A DNA stretch of 64,000 nucleotides from Strongylocentrotus purpuratus (taxonomy: Eukaryota; Echinodermata; Echinoidea; Camarodonta; Strongylocentrotidae): contig NW_022145543.1 of NCBI RefSeq assembly GCF_000002235.5, positions 1-64,000 on the forward strand, written 5' to 3'. The translations under genes and the position numbers were made by a program. Below, piece after piece: positions 33,470-43,859 of the stretch (positions within the stretch are counted from its first letter, which is position 1; each line of letters begins with the position of its first letter). The notes beneath the pieces were generated by a model that worked only from the letters and a program-made list of their open reading frames with translations, did not search any database and had not been told where the DNA came from.

Positions 33470-33715
33470 TACTCATCATCGTCATCATCATCATCAATAT
33501 CATCATCATCATCATCATCATCAATGTCACCATCATCATCATCATGGTCTGAAGATGATGATCATGAACATCACCATGATCATGATCATTATCATCATCA
33601 TCATTAACATTATCGTTTTTATCATCATATAACATTTTCATTATCATGATCATCATCACCTTTACTATCATGATCATCATCATGTTCATCATGATCATCA
33701 TTGTTTACATGTCTA
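33470..33715. repeat. (ATC)n microsatellite
   Basis: Trinucleotide run with ATGATC interruptions; His-rich and Met-rich frames on the two strands are artefacts. Confidence 0.9.
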
Positions 33716-33796
33716 TATAACTTCTTCCATTCTCAAATCTATCATAAGACTTAGACAGACCACCTTATTCGTCTTCGTGACGAATTAAATTTCTAG

Positions 33797-34332
33797 TTTT
33801 TGCTTGTTTTTGTATTAAATATTTTTTTAGGGGTGTGGGCATTCGTCTTTAAGATATATTAGACATAAATTAGATATACATGTATATTGGACTTATGAAC
33901 TAACGGAAGAACGAGATCATGATATCGAAGGATAAGGATTAATACCAGATAAGCATTTATATGTTTCCTGAACTTAGAACTGTAAATAAAATAAAAATAT
34001 TAATTACCAGTATTACAAGTATCCATCGTATGGAATACATTCCCCCTTCCCCTTTAGGCTCTTTTACTCATTTGGAATTTTTTTTTTTAACAATGACAAC
34101 TTCTTTTTCACTCGCAAAGCTATGATATATCTGATGTTTATGATTGTATCATTTGTAATTTGATTTTTTTTTAATTCAATGCGTCACTCTTAATCATTAC
34201 AGTTGATATGTCCTTTTCCTATTTATCTGTATTTTCTTCCTGTTCAATGCTACACTTTTGCTTTTTATCTTAAATGTTCATTATTGTAATAATGCAAACT
34301 TACGTTGTCGCTTGGAGCATTTGATTGAAATC
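33797..34332 (+). other. Copy B intron 1 segment
   Basis: Collinear with copy A 4960-5430 from about 33880; no feature of its own. Confidence 0.6.
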
Positions 34333-34337
34333 ATTTT

Positions 34338-34340
<3 letters not shown>

Positions 34341-34376
<36 letters not shown>

Positions 34377-35036
34377 GATCACATTTATAACGCGCTTAAT
34401 ACATTGTTTCTAGGCGCAGTGGTGCTGTTATCCCAGTTGACGACAGCACCACGAATACACAATATTATTCAGTACAAAATTACAGTAAAATACGCTATGT
34501 TACGTTACAAAATCAAAATTACAGTTTGTTACAAATAAATGAAACAAATGTGGGGGGGGGGGCAGCTACAGAAAGTGCTCTACCACCGTATCTTGTTTTC
34601 ACACGAGGGCCAGGAATTATTTGAAAGTGAGAGGAAGTTGAAGCACGCAACATGGAGGAGGGGGGGGGGGGTTGGATTTTACAAGACTGGAAAGGTACGT
34701 GGGGCATTCACACTATGAACATGACTGACAAAGAAAGCGGACAAAATATACAGTTCCTCAGGTAGACAAAAGAACATCCCTTCACTGCTATTATGTAAAA
34801 AGGTGAATATGCATGTGACACCTGTTCTGCACATTTCTACATAATAGCAGTGAAGGGATGTTCCTTTGTCTACCTGAGGAACTGTATATTTTGTCCGCTT
34901 TCTTTGTCAGTCATATTCATAGTGTCACCGTTACGGATTTTAAAGGCAAGGAGAAGAATTTTAAATTGGATACGTTGAATTACTGGCAGCCAGTGGAGAT
35001 TGCGGAGGATTGGAGTAATATGTTCACGAGGTGTTT
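34341..35036 (-). mobile_element. 5'-inverted retroelement insertion with (ATT)n tail
   Basis: Flanked by target duplication ATTTTGTA (34333-34340, 35037-35044); the uninterrupted site is at about 5420 in copy A. The tail (ATA)n is at the left, so the element lies on the minus strand. Segments 34716-34797 and 34840-34921 are an almost perfect inverted repeat of about 80 bp around a 42-bp spacer. This fits 5' inversion (twin priming) with overlap. The right part encodes KNFKLDTLNYWQPVEIAEDW on the plus strand, that is, inverted. Confidence 0.75.
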
Positions 35037-35044
35037 ATTTTGTA

Positions 35045-35340
35045 GGCACATTTAAAGGGCAATCTAGCCTTTGTACTGATTTTGTTTGTATGAAAGCAGA
35101 AAAATATGATATTGAAACAGGAAGGCAATAGTATACAAATATACAATGACACTCGAGGATCTAGCTGAAATTATATACCTCACTTAAAAAATCCAGCCAT
35201 CTGATTGGTCGAATTGCATTCATAAACTTCAACTGTTCCTGTAAAATTCCCGGTAACCATGCTTAAAACATTTCAATATTTTTAATAACCATGGTTATTA
35301 AAAAAATAGGTCAGTCTCCATGGTTACCCCATAGGTTTAC
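35045..35340 (+). other. Gap between retroelement insertion and RT element
   Basis: Copy B intron 1 sequence to about 35115 (like copy A 5430-5500), then a palindrome TTAATAACCATGGTTATTAA (35281) and no gene. Confidence 0.5.
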
Positions 35341-36654
35341 ATGTTAAAAAATGGTTTGAGCGATGGAGGATACCAGATTTTACAGTTTCTTAACAGTAAT
35401 TCACTCCTTCCATCCAATCAGTCTGCATATAGACAGTTTCATAGTACAGAAACGGCACTACTCAGGATCAAGAGTGATATTCTGATTGCAATGGACAGAC
35501 AGAAAATCACTCTCCTGTTATTACTTGACTTGAGTAGTGCCTTTGACACTATTGAGCATTCCAGATTACTAGATATTTTGAAGATATGCTGCGGTATCGA
35601 CGGTGTTGCTCTCGGCTGGATCGAGTCATACTTGTCTGATCGACATCAAAAAGTTAAAATTGATGGCATTGTCTCTGACTCTTTCCAGGTGCCCTTTGGT
35701 GTGCCACAGGGCTCTCGGCTAGGCCCTTTGCTTTTTATGTTATACACGAGTAATCTAATCAAGAGCACTCAGGATAATTTTCCTGAAGTCTCCTGTCACT
35801 GTTATGCAGACGACACACAATTATTTTTATCCTTTAGACCATCCACTAGTACTCAAGATGCAAGTGTTTCAATGTTGGAAAAATGTGTTAATTTTATTCA
35901 TAGATGGATGCTTAACAATAATCTTAAGCTAAACGATAGTAAGAGTGAATTTTTGGTTATAGGAACTCCACAACAGATCTCAAAAATAAGCATTGACGGT
36001 GTAAGAGTTGGATCCTCCAATGTGATACCCTCTGTTACAGCAAGGAATTTAGGAGTATACTTTGATACTAATTTAACCATGGAAACACATGTTAAAAATA
36101 TATGCAAATCAACATACTATCTTCTGTACAATCTCAGACGTATCCGCAAATATTTTGATCAAGAAAGTATGAAATTGGTTGTACACGCTCTTATCACAAG
36201 TAAGCTTGATTATTGTAACGGGTTGCTGTTTGGAATGCCTGATTCTCTGATAGCTAAGTTACAAAGAGTACAAAATGCATGTGCAATACTTGTCTATCGT
36301 CGGTCGAAATTCACTTCAACCGCACCTCTTCTGAGAGAACTCCACTGGTTGCCAGTCCGTCAAAGAATCTCATTCAAAATATTGTTAATCGTCTATAAAT
36401 CATTGAGCGGTCAAGCCCCTAATTACATCAAAGAATTACTTCAACTCAAAGTCCAATCACACAGTCGTAGCCTGCGCAGTTCCACAGATAAATTACTGCT
36501 TCAGATTCCCCATGGCAAAACTAAAGTAACTCTTGGGAACCGTGCTTTTGCTATTGCCGCCCCCAAATTATGGAATAGCTTGCCAATAGAAATAAGAAGC
36601 ACTCCATCTCTCAATGTTTTTAAATCCAATTTAAAAACTTATTTGTTCAACTGA
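35341..36654 (+). CDS. Non-LTR reverse transcriptase, C-terminal part (Jockey/CR1-like)
   Basis: 437 residues without a stop. RT palm motifs: NQSAYRQFHSTETAL (about 26-40), LLLLDLSSAFDTIEH (motif A, catalytic Asp), PFGVPQGSRLGPLLF (motif B), CYADDTQLFLSF (motif C, YADD). The thumb and tail show LRELHWLPVRQRISFKILL and AIAAPKLWNSLPIEIR, typical of Jockey/CR1-group elements in marine invertebrates. The first Met is probably not the native start, since the fingers and the endonuclease are cut off. Acts in target-primed reverse transcription in the family; this copy alone cannot retrotranspose. Confidence 0.85.
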   Translation: MLKNGLSDGGYQILQFLNSNSLLPSNQSAYRQFHSTETALLRIKSDILIAMDRQKITLLLLLDLSSAFDTIEHSRLLDILKICCGIDGVALGWIESYLSDRHQKVKIDGIVSDSFQVPFGVPQGSRLGPLLFMLYTSNLIKSTQDNFPEVSCHCYADDTQLFLSFRPSTSTQDASVSMLEKCVNFIHRWMLNNNLKLNDSKSEFLVIGTPQQISKISIDGVRVGSSNVIPSVTARNLGVYFDTNLTMETHVKNICKSTYYLLYNLRRIRKYFDQESMKLVVHALITSKLDYCNGLLFGMPDSLIAKLQRVQNACAILVYRRSKFTSTAPLLRELHWLPVRQRISFKILLIVYKSLSGQAPNYIKELLQLKVQSHSRSLRSSTDKLLLQIPHGKTKVTLGNRAFAIAAPKLWNSLPIEIRSTPSLNVFKSNLKTYLFN

Positions 36655-36742
36655 GTGATCTTATTTTGTAGAATTTAGTAAAAAGGAGCTCTTAACCAGC
36701 GCAGCTGAATATATTTTGTATAAAAGCTGCGCTATATAAATC

Positions 36743-36773
<31 letters not shown>
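35341..36773 (+). mobile_element. 5'-truncated non-LTR retrotransposon with (ATT)n tail
   Basis: Contains the RT frame below, a 110-bp 3' UTR with GCTGCGCTATATAAATCTA and an (ATT)n tail ending at 36773. The 5' half (endonuclease, ORF1) is missing, as usual for a dead-on-arrival LINE copy. Target duplication not found with confidence. Confidence 0.8.
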
Positions 36774-36778
<5 letters not shown>

Positions 36779-37057
36779 ACGTGTGCGAAAAATTGGTCGG
36801 CAATTTCAATACAATTGAATCTCGATCGATCTTACCGACAATTTTATCTTGCATTGTTGACATGAAGACGAAAATTAACTCTCAAAAACAAAAAAACAAC
36901 ATCTGCCGATAGATCTTGATCTAAGTTCGTGCCAATATGCATTGCAAAAGTAAAAGAAGGGTCCGTTTCATGGAGCTTTTGCGAAGCATCCCTCACGCGG
37001 AGCCGTTTTCAATCCATTTTAATGTATATATTGGAGAAAACTGCCAAGCATGTTAAC

Positions 37058-37139
37058 GGCGCGCGATAGCCGAGTGGTCTAAGCGTTGGTTTTCGATACA
37101 CCTCTTGTTGTACGCAAGAGTTCGAATCCCGCCTTCGAC
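37058..37139 (+). tRNA. tRNA-like sequence (pseudogene or SINE head)
   Basis: A-box TAGCCGAGTGG and B-box AGTTCGAATCC at tRNA spacing, with CTCTTG/CAAGAG able to pair between them. The acceptor and T stems do not pair well, so a working tRNA is unlikely. Confidence 0.4.
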
Positions 37140-37201
37140 AAAAATGTAAATTATTTTTTATTTTTTATTTTTTAGTCTATTTTTTTTTCGGCATATAAAA
37201 G

Positions 37202-37362
37202 TATTAATGACTGCTTTAATATTCGAGAAATAGTTGTTTTCATACGCTCTCGGGAAGGTTACAATTGGGCTATTCCCCTCGGCAAGCCTCGGGGAATAGC
37301 ACAATTCTAACCTTCCCTTGAGCGTAATAAAACAACTATTTCTCTCAAAGCAGTCATTAATA
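37202..37362. mobile_element. Foldback MITE, GAAATAGTTGTTTT arms
   Basis: Arms 37202-37240 and 37329-37362 are complementary, with a second inner palindrome around CCCCTCGGCAAGCCTCGGGG. Related to the hairpin MITEs in intron 12 of copies A and B. Confidence 0.7.
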
Positions 37363-37401
37363 CTATACTATTCGCATCGAAGGAACATCAACTAGTACTA
37401 T

Positions 37402-39283
37402 CAGTGGCGTACCTGGGGTACTCCGTCAGGGGGGGCAAGCGACCGAAACAAACAAAAAAGGCGATGCTAATTTTCACTTCTGGCGAGCGAGCGAGCAAAA
37501 AAAAATCTTTAAGCAACGTTTGGTATATAAACTGGTATTGTTGCAAGTTGGGGGTGGGAACATTCACTTGTTAGCGACGTTAATTTCATTATTTTGCAAA
37601 CGAGTGTAGCGAGCAAGAAAAAAAATCACTTCTTTTTTAATAATTGCCACTTAAACTTGGTTCAATTGTCCCATGCAGGGCGCGGGAACAATATTGTGTT
37701 TAGGGTTATTTTATACCCATTTTAGCTAGCGAGCGAAAATACATCTTTCTCTCAATGAATTGCTATATAAAATTTGTTTCATTGTTGCAGGTAGGGGCGG
37801 GCACAATCGTGTTTAAGGCAATGTCAATCCCATTTTGGCGGGCAGGCAACCCCCTACATTTCTCTTTTTAATGATATTGTAGCAGGTTAGTGGTGAGCTC
37901 ATAATTCCACGAGCTAGCGAGCGGAGCGAGCGAAAAAAAAAAATCACTTTTCTTTTATAGGGAAAATATGGTACATAAAACTTTGGTTCATTGTCCCATG
38001 TCAGGGACGTGATTATTAAAAGCGGTGTTATTTCTATTTTGGCGAGCGAGCGTAGCGAGCGAGCAAAATTTTTGTAATGATAATTGGTTCATAAATTTCA
38101 GATTTTTTTGTTGCAAGGCAGGGCTTACACAATCATGTCTAAGGTGATTTTAATTCCGTTTTGGCGAGCACGAGCACACAAAAACTTCTTTGAATAACGT
38201 TTGGTACATAATTATTAACTGGTTGTTGCAGGTTGGGGCGGGCACGTTAGCGGTGTCAATTCCATTTTGGCGAGCGAGCATAGCGAGCAAGCAAAAAAAA
38301 TAAATTCTCTTTTAATAGAAATTAATAAATAAACTTGTTTTTATTGGTGCAGGTCAGGATGGACGCAATCGTGTTTAACGCGATTCAATTCCTTTTTGGC
38401 GAGAGGGCGAAAAAACTCTTCCATATTTAATGATATTGTTGCAGGTCAAGGGTGGGCACAATTGTTTCCAAAGCAATGTCTATTCATTTTATTCGCGAGC
38501 GAGTGTAGCGAGCGAGAAAAATGAATTAGTCTCTTTTAGTAACATTTGGTACATATATTGTGTGTTATTGTTGCCATGGTTGCAGGTCGGGGACCATCGG
38601 GGCAGGCACAATTGTATTCTAAGCAATACTAATCCTTTTCTTTTTTCAGGGGGACGAGCAAGTGAAAACATTTAATACAAAATAGGCTAGCAAGCAGTTC
38701 GCGCCAGCGAAGAGTTTTGAATTTGTTATATCACTTATATTTTCCTATTTTCATTTGTTTTAATTTTTTAGGGCCGTATGCGGAATATTTTTCTGGTGGG
38801 GGAGGGGGAAAGATGCGTTAAAAGTTTTCGAAGAATCACAAAAGCAAAAGGAGAGAAGGGAGTTCGAGCGACCGAACTGGTCATGAGGGTACTTTTGCAT
38901 TTTCAAAAGTAGAATTGAAAGATTTGGTATAGGCCTAAACTACATTTTCAGGAAAAAAAATGTACGTTTTCAAAATATCTGGGGTCAACTGCCCCTCCCC
39001 CCCTGGTACGTACGGCCATGGTCTTTTTTTTTTTTTTTAATTTCCCCATTTTTATTCCTTTCCTTTTCTTTTCCCTTTTTCTTCCTTTTCTCTTCTTCTT
39101 CCTTTTTTCTTTCCTTTTTTTTCCTTTTTTCTCTTTCTTTCCTTTTTTCTTCCCTTTTCCTTTTTTCTTTTTCTTTCCTTTCCTTTCTTTTTTCCCCTTT
39201 CTCTTTTTTCCCCCTGGAGCCCGTCAGGGGGGGGGGGGCACTCTGCCCCCCCCCTGCCCCCCCCCCCCATAGGTACGCCAGTG
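37402..39283. mobile_element. hAT-like non-autonomous element, 1.88 kb
   Basis: Ends CAGTGGCGTACCTGGGG and complement CATAGGTACGCCAGTG; 8-bp target duplication AGTACTAT (37394-37401, 39284-39291). CAGTGGCG ends and 8-bp duplications are hAT traits. Interior is about ten diverged units of 110-130 bp, each with GGCGAGCGAGCG, GTTGCAGGT and GGCACAATCGTG. No transposase. A CT-rich run lies at 39040-39210. Confidence 0.8.
37430..38730 (+). repeat. Internal satellite of the hAT-like element
   Basis: GGCGAGCGAGCGTAGCGAGC-type blocks recur near 37482, 37605, 37730, 37915, 38040, 38162, 38270, 38398 and 38495, separated by related TTGGTACATAAA and TTGTTGCAGGT segments. Confidence 0.75.
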
Positions 39284-39548
39284 AGTACTATTCTCCCGAG
39301 GGCCATCGGCCCGAGGGAGAAAAGTACTAATGATGTTCCTGAGTGCGAATAGTTTTAGCTTGTTCCGAGAATGAGTCATTGTATATTTGTTTTATATCCC
39401 TTCCATCTGTATTATTCCTTGTACACTTCTGTAATAACATGAACCTTATACTCACATTCACATCTACATTCTACGGAAGCTTAAACGTGCAGCGCGAAGG
39501 CGAGTTGTTTAACTCGCCAAGGCGCCTTGTTTCGGCAAAAAAAGGCGA

Positions 39549-39866
39549 GAAGGCGACTTGTACAAACTCGCCAAGGCGCCCTTTTTAAGACGAGATGACG
39601 AGAAGGCGACTTGTACAAACTCGCCAAGGCGCCCTTTTTAAGACGAGATGGCGAGAAAGCGACTTATACAAACACGCCAAGGCGCCTTGCTTAAGACGGG
39701 GAGGCGAGAAGGCGACTTGTACAAACTCGCCAAGGCGCCTTGTCTAAGACGAGAAGGCGAGATGGTGACTTATACAAACTCGCCTAGGCGCCTTGTCTGA
39801 TACGAGAAGGCGAGAAGGTGACTTGTACAAACTCGCCTAGGCGCCTTGTCTAAGACGAGAAAGCAG
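39549..39866 (+). repeat. Tandem array, 53-bp monomer, left arm
   Basis: GACTTGTACAAACTCGCC recurs at 39555, 39608, 39661, 39714, 39767 and 39820, a period of exactly 53 bp, with AAGGCGCC palindromes between. Confidence 0.9.
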
Positions 39867-40301
39867 GGGACCAAAGCGAGGGAGCGAGGCGACCGAGTGG
39901 GAAATGGTGTGGGACAACGATCTTTGAAAATGTGCGCATCAAAAAGATTTTTTTTTTTAGTTCCTCAAATCAACGGGGGTGGGGGCTGGGCCATTGTAGT
40001 GCATTCAAGTGGGATGTACTTGTCATAGTCTCGAAGTTCAAAATCGCCTTCTTATGTCTGAAATTGGGTATCTTCTAGTAGGGTACTCAAGTTAGATTGG
40101 AAAAATGACCCCCTATTCTCGGGGAAATTAAGAATTTGTGGCTTATTCCTGGCCTTATTGCTTATCGGATGTTGTGAAGAGTCCTATAGGTTTATGTTAA
40201 TTTCAGGAATAAGGAGGTAAAGATGAACTAGACTGTGAATATGGTGAAAATCACAAAAAATTTAAACAGCAATGCTAACCCCTTCATTATGAAGGTGGCA
40301 T

Positions 40302-40477
40302 CATTAAACGAGTTTTTCCATTATGTGTTTGTGCAATTTTGCCATTTTTGATTTGTTAGATTTACCTTGTCTTTATGTGTTCAGTCTTGCATTAAACGAG
40401 TTTTTTCCATTATGTGTTTGTGCAATTTTGCCATTTTTGATTTGTTAGATTTACCTTGTCTTTATGTGTTCAGTCTT
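40302..40477 (+). repeat. 88-bp direct duplication
   Basis: Two near-identical copies starting CATTAAACGAGTTTTT at 40302 and 40390. Confidence 0.85.
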
Positions 40478-41214
40478 GCATGCATAATGTATAAATATCC
40501 TTATTCTTATCCTATTTAATTTGATGTATGACACTGACTATCTATTTGGTTAGTACATGATATAATACGAGTAAAATAAGTGTCCACTTTTTTTTTCTGT
40601 TGAGTGTAGCTGAAAAGAGTCATGGCTAATTTTCTTTGCAATAGAATTATTACATTACAGAGATAACGAGAACACCAAAGACAACTATTTCATCCCTTAC
40701 AGGGCCCCAGACAGCCCGCCCGTAAAATGCCCCCAACCAGTGTTTCCAAGTTCAAGAAATTTACCCAAATTCCGAAAATCCAGGCAATCTCCAGGTAATT
40801 GTCAGGAAACAATTCCAGGAAATTATTCCAGGAAATATTAGAAATAATATAGCAAGATGTTTTTAATCAGTTTTCACTGAAACTAGTAAATTCTAACGAC
40901 GAAGTGGAACTTGCCACTGCTCAAAACTGTCGCTCACTCGCAGAATTAAATTTATTCCATTCCTAATTTCGCGTGAATAACCTCAAGCAAAATTATACTG
41001 TACATGTCACATATTCACAAGAGAAAAACAAGATTATGTCTTTTACTTATTTATTTATTTATTTATTTTTTTTTGGGGGGGGGGGGGGGACTAATTCCAG
41101 GAAATTTATTCAAATTCCGGGAAATTTAGGATCCCATTCCAGGAAATAAATTTCTGAGGAGTGGAAACACTGACTGGGCATGTGTATTACTTCCAGTTAA
41201 AATGACGAGAATAG

Positions 41215-41515
41215 TGATGATCATCATGATGATTGTGGTGGTGGATTTGATAGTGATGGTGGTGATGATGATGATGATAGTGATGATGATGATGATGATG
41301 ATAGTGATGATGGTGATGGTGATGATGATGATGATGATAGTGATGATGATGATGATGATAGTGATGATGATGATGATGATGATGATGATAGTGATGATGA
41401 TGATAGTGATGATGGTGATGGTGATGATGATGATGATGATAGTGATGATGATGATGATGATGATAGTGATGATGATGATGGTGATGATGATGATGAAACT
41501 GCTGCCACTGATGAT
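41215..41515. repeat. (GAT)n microsatellite
   Basis: About 300 bp of GATGAT with AGT and GGT interruptions at regular steps. The long poly-His, poly-Ser and poly-Met frames on both strands are translations of it. Confidence 0.95.
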
Positions 41516-41689
41516 AGTTGCGGTGATGACGATAGTGATAGCTTATTTTGCTCGATATATGCCAAAATGTCTGGCACTTAAAGAGATCCAGGGATGAATG
41601 TAAAGAAAGTACTACAACACCCCCCCCCCCCCAAGATGAAAAATAAATGTATGCAAATGTCAAGATTTAAAAGATGACATGTGTCACAA

Positions 41690-42060
41690 TGAAAATAAAC
41701 TGGTATAAAACGAATAGATTATCACCAAAAAAAAGAGAGAAAAGATGAACCATCCTGGTGAACATAAACCATGTATGTGACAATGAAATAAAAAGATCAT
41801 ATGAAGAAGATTAAAAAAAAAGGAATATGCAAAAAGAAAAAAAGAGAATTGAACCATCTTGGTGAACATAAACCATGTATGTGATAATGAAAATAAAAAG
41901 ATTGTATGAAGATAATTTTAAAAAAAGGGAATATGAAAAAAGAAAAGAAAAGATTTAACCATCTCGGTGAACATGAACCATGTATGTGTTATGAAAATTA
42001 GAATAATATAAACAAGAAAACAAAACAAAACAAAAGAACCATCGTGGTGAACATTACATG
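41690..42060 (+). repeat. Four diverged tandem units of about 100 bp
   Basis: AACCATCCTGGTGAACATAA-type sequence recurs near 41747, 41851, 41958 and 42038, each followed by ACCATGTATGTG (lost in the last) and an A-rich spacer. Confidence 0.75.
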
Positions 42061-43175
42061 GGTGTATCCAGGATTTCACACCCCGGGGGGCCCGACCTGA
42101 TTTTGGCGCCCCTGTGTACTTTTCAAAAGATGGCGCCCCCTCCAAGGCAAACATAGGCATACGGCTAAAATTCATGTTAAAATAATTTATTAAAGCATTT
42201 ATATCATGTATATGAAGCCCTTCTTGAAAGTTAAATGATTTGTTTTCTTTTCTTTTCTTAATAATTAACTGGAAACATCGCACCTCCTAATTAATATAAA
42301 ATCATGTGAGAGCGAGTTGAAATTTGTCCATCACTGAATTTATAGTGATTTGAAAGCAAGCCAATGTAAATTGCTGTTTTGCAATAATCATCATATATAA
42401 ATGTGGTGTATAATCATGATAATCTGGTTACAAGAAAAAATAGGAAAGTGGAAATTTTCTCAATACGAGTGATCTGGAATAGGACGCTTTATGCATTTTA
42501 AGGGGGTCATAACTCCTCATAATGTAATAACCCCTTTAGAGTGACCAGAAGGCATGGAAGTTAAAGTACACATTCAAAGCCAATCACTAAAAATAGCGAT
42601 CTATATATCAATTTAAAGCGGAAAGCATGTAGAAGACAATGAAATCCATTATTACTCATATAAATTAATAAGAATTTATTAAAACGCATTTTTAGAAAGG
42701 CCTCTCATATGGCTCCGGACACACCGATTGCCGGTAGCGAAACGAGCGATTTCTTGATGGCGTCAATTTATGGGCAAACATACCAACGTTGCAAGTGACC
42801 CGAGCTAATGTTCATACTTATACACGGCCGGACTGTGATATCCGATGTTTCATGGGCTTGGTTTTAGTCCTATTTACATGATTGTAAGCACCAAAAAAAT
42901 AAATAAAAATAAGGTTCAGCTATAGAATAGTAACTCCCCTTTGACTTTGAGGGGATGATTTCTGAGGATCTAGTCTCCCGACTATTTTCGATGTACGAAA
43001 AGTCATAACATTATAGACAGAGACCAGAGAATATCATCGCGTATCTAGCTCAAAGTTCGAACGTAATATCAGTTTACAGATCGTAAGTAAACCCAAATAA
43101 TTTAGATGTAAATGCTGAAAATAAAGATATCTAGACATAAACAAGCAGAACGATTTCTACCAATACATATTTTTT

Positions 43176-43440
43176 CTACAGTTTGTACAAGTCACCTTCT
43201 CGCCTTCTCTTATCAGACAAAGCGCCTAGGCGAGTTTGTACAAGTCGCCTTCTCGTCTTCTCGTCTTAAACAAGGCGTCTTGGCGAGTTTGTACAAGTCG
43301 CCTTCTCGCCTTCTCGTCTTAGACAAGGCGCTTAGGCGAGTTTGTACAAGTCGCCTTCTCGTCTTCTCGTCTTAAACAAGGCGCCTTGGCGAGTTTGTAC
43401 AAGTCGCCTTCTCGCCTTTTTTGCCGAAACAAGGCGCCTT
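43176..43440 (-). repeat. Tandem array, 53-bp monomer, right arm (inverted)
   Basis: Same monomer as at 39549-39866, opposite strand, about five copies. Confidence 0.88.
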
Positions 43441-43703
43441 GGCGAGTTGAACAACTCGCCTTCGCGCTGCACGTTTAAGCTTCCGTAACATTCAGATCGA
43501 AAAGAAATAAAGAAAATTGCACGGCTCAAATGAAACATTGAAGGATGTCAAAATGTTTAGCCGGCACTAGTGTAATGCAGTCATCGCACAGCGTAAATTG
43601 CATTTGGCTTGAGCGCCGTGACACCGCGGGGATTAACCGCGCAGAGGCATTTGAAATCATGTACGCGCTCGCTGGGAAAACGCATAGTTCAAGAATATGC
43701 GTT

Positions 43704-43764
43704 TTTTTATTGTGACGTCACGCATAGTACCTTTTAGGTACTATGCGTGACGTCACAATAAAAA
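43704..43764. repeat. Near-perfect 29-bp-arm hairpin with TGACGTCA
   Basis: Arms 43704-43732 and 43736-43764 are exact complements around a 3-base spacer; each holds TGACGTCACGCATAGTACC. A second small hairpin (AACGCATA / TATGCGTT, 43678-43702) adjoins it. Confidence 0.9.
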
Positions 43765-43859
43765 GGTACTATTTCGATGTAGGCGGCAGGAAACGTCTTT
43801 TATAGTAAAACTATTCATTTTCTTGTTGTGTACACTCCTAATGCAACGATCTTACGATA

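Larger units (their letters stand above)
29826..33796 (+). mobile_element. Rolling-circle-like (Helitron/Helentron-type) element with nested tandem units
   Basis: Starts with a palindrome AGGTGGTCTGTTATCAACAG (completed by ACCACCT) and ends with hairpin ATTCGTC-TTCGT-GACGAAT, seven bases, then CTAG followed by T. It sits between ATT and TTT. Its (ATT)n tract received two further units (29893-31096, 31121-32324) of the same design. The tail (32325-33796) is a diverged homologue of those units and contains an (ATC)n tract (33470-33715). A 3' hairpin plus CTAG resembles Helitron ends; no Rep/helicase frame, so non-autonomous. The class assignment is tentative. Confidence 0.55.
37366..39357. mobile_element. 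Small palindromic MITE split by a hAT-like insertion
   Basis: The left piece CTATTCGCATCGAAGGAACA (37368 on) and right piece TGTTCCTGAGTGCGAATAG (ending near 39352) pair. The centre CGAGGGCCATCGGCCCGAGG is palindromic. It is interrupted at 37402-39283. Confidence 0.65.
39472..43487. mobile_element. 4.0-kb TU/FB-like foldback element with 53-bp monomer arrays
   Basis: Terminal inverted repeats begin TACGGAAGCTTAAACGTGCA and run into arrays of a 53-bp monomer in opposite orientation (39549-39866 and about 43176-43440). Target duplication ACATTC (39466-39471, 43488-43493). The interior holds an 88-bp direct duplication (40302-40477), (GAT)n (41215-41510) and a four-fold 100-bp repeat (41690-42060), with no transposase. 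Inserted in intron 1 of copy B. Same size of target duplication and same iterated-arm design as the element at 17661-19101. Confidence 0.85.

Noticed and set aside
39549..39866. Possible CRISPR-like regular repeats
   Set aside because: The 53-bp monomers are directly tandem without unique spacers, and the host is an animal.
41187..41663. Long poly-His/poly-Ser and poly-Met frames
   Set aside because: They are translations of the (GAT)n microsatellite; open on both strands and in several frames.
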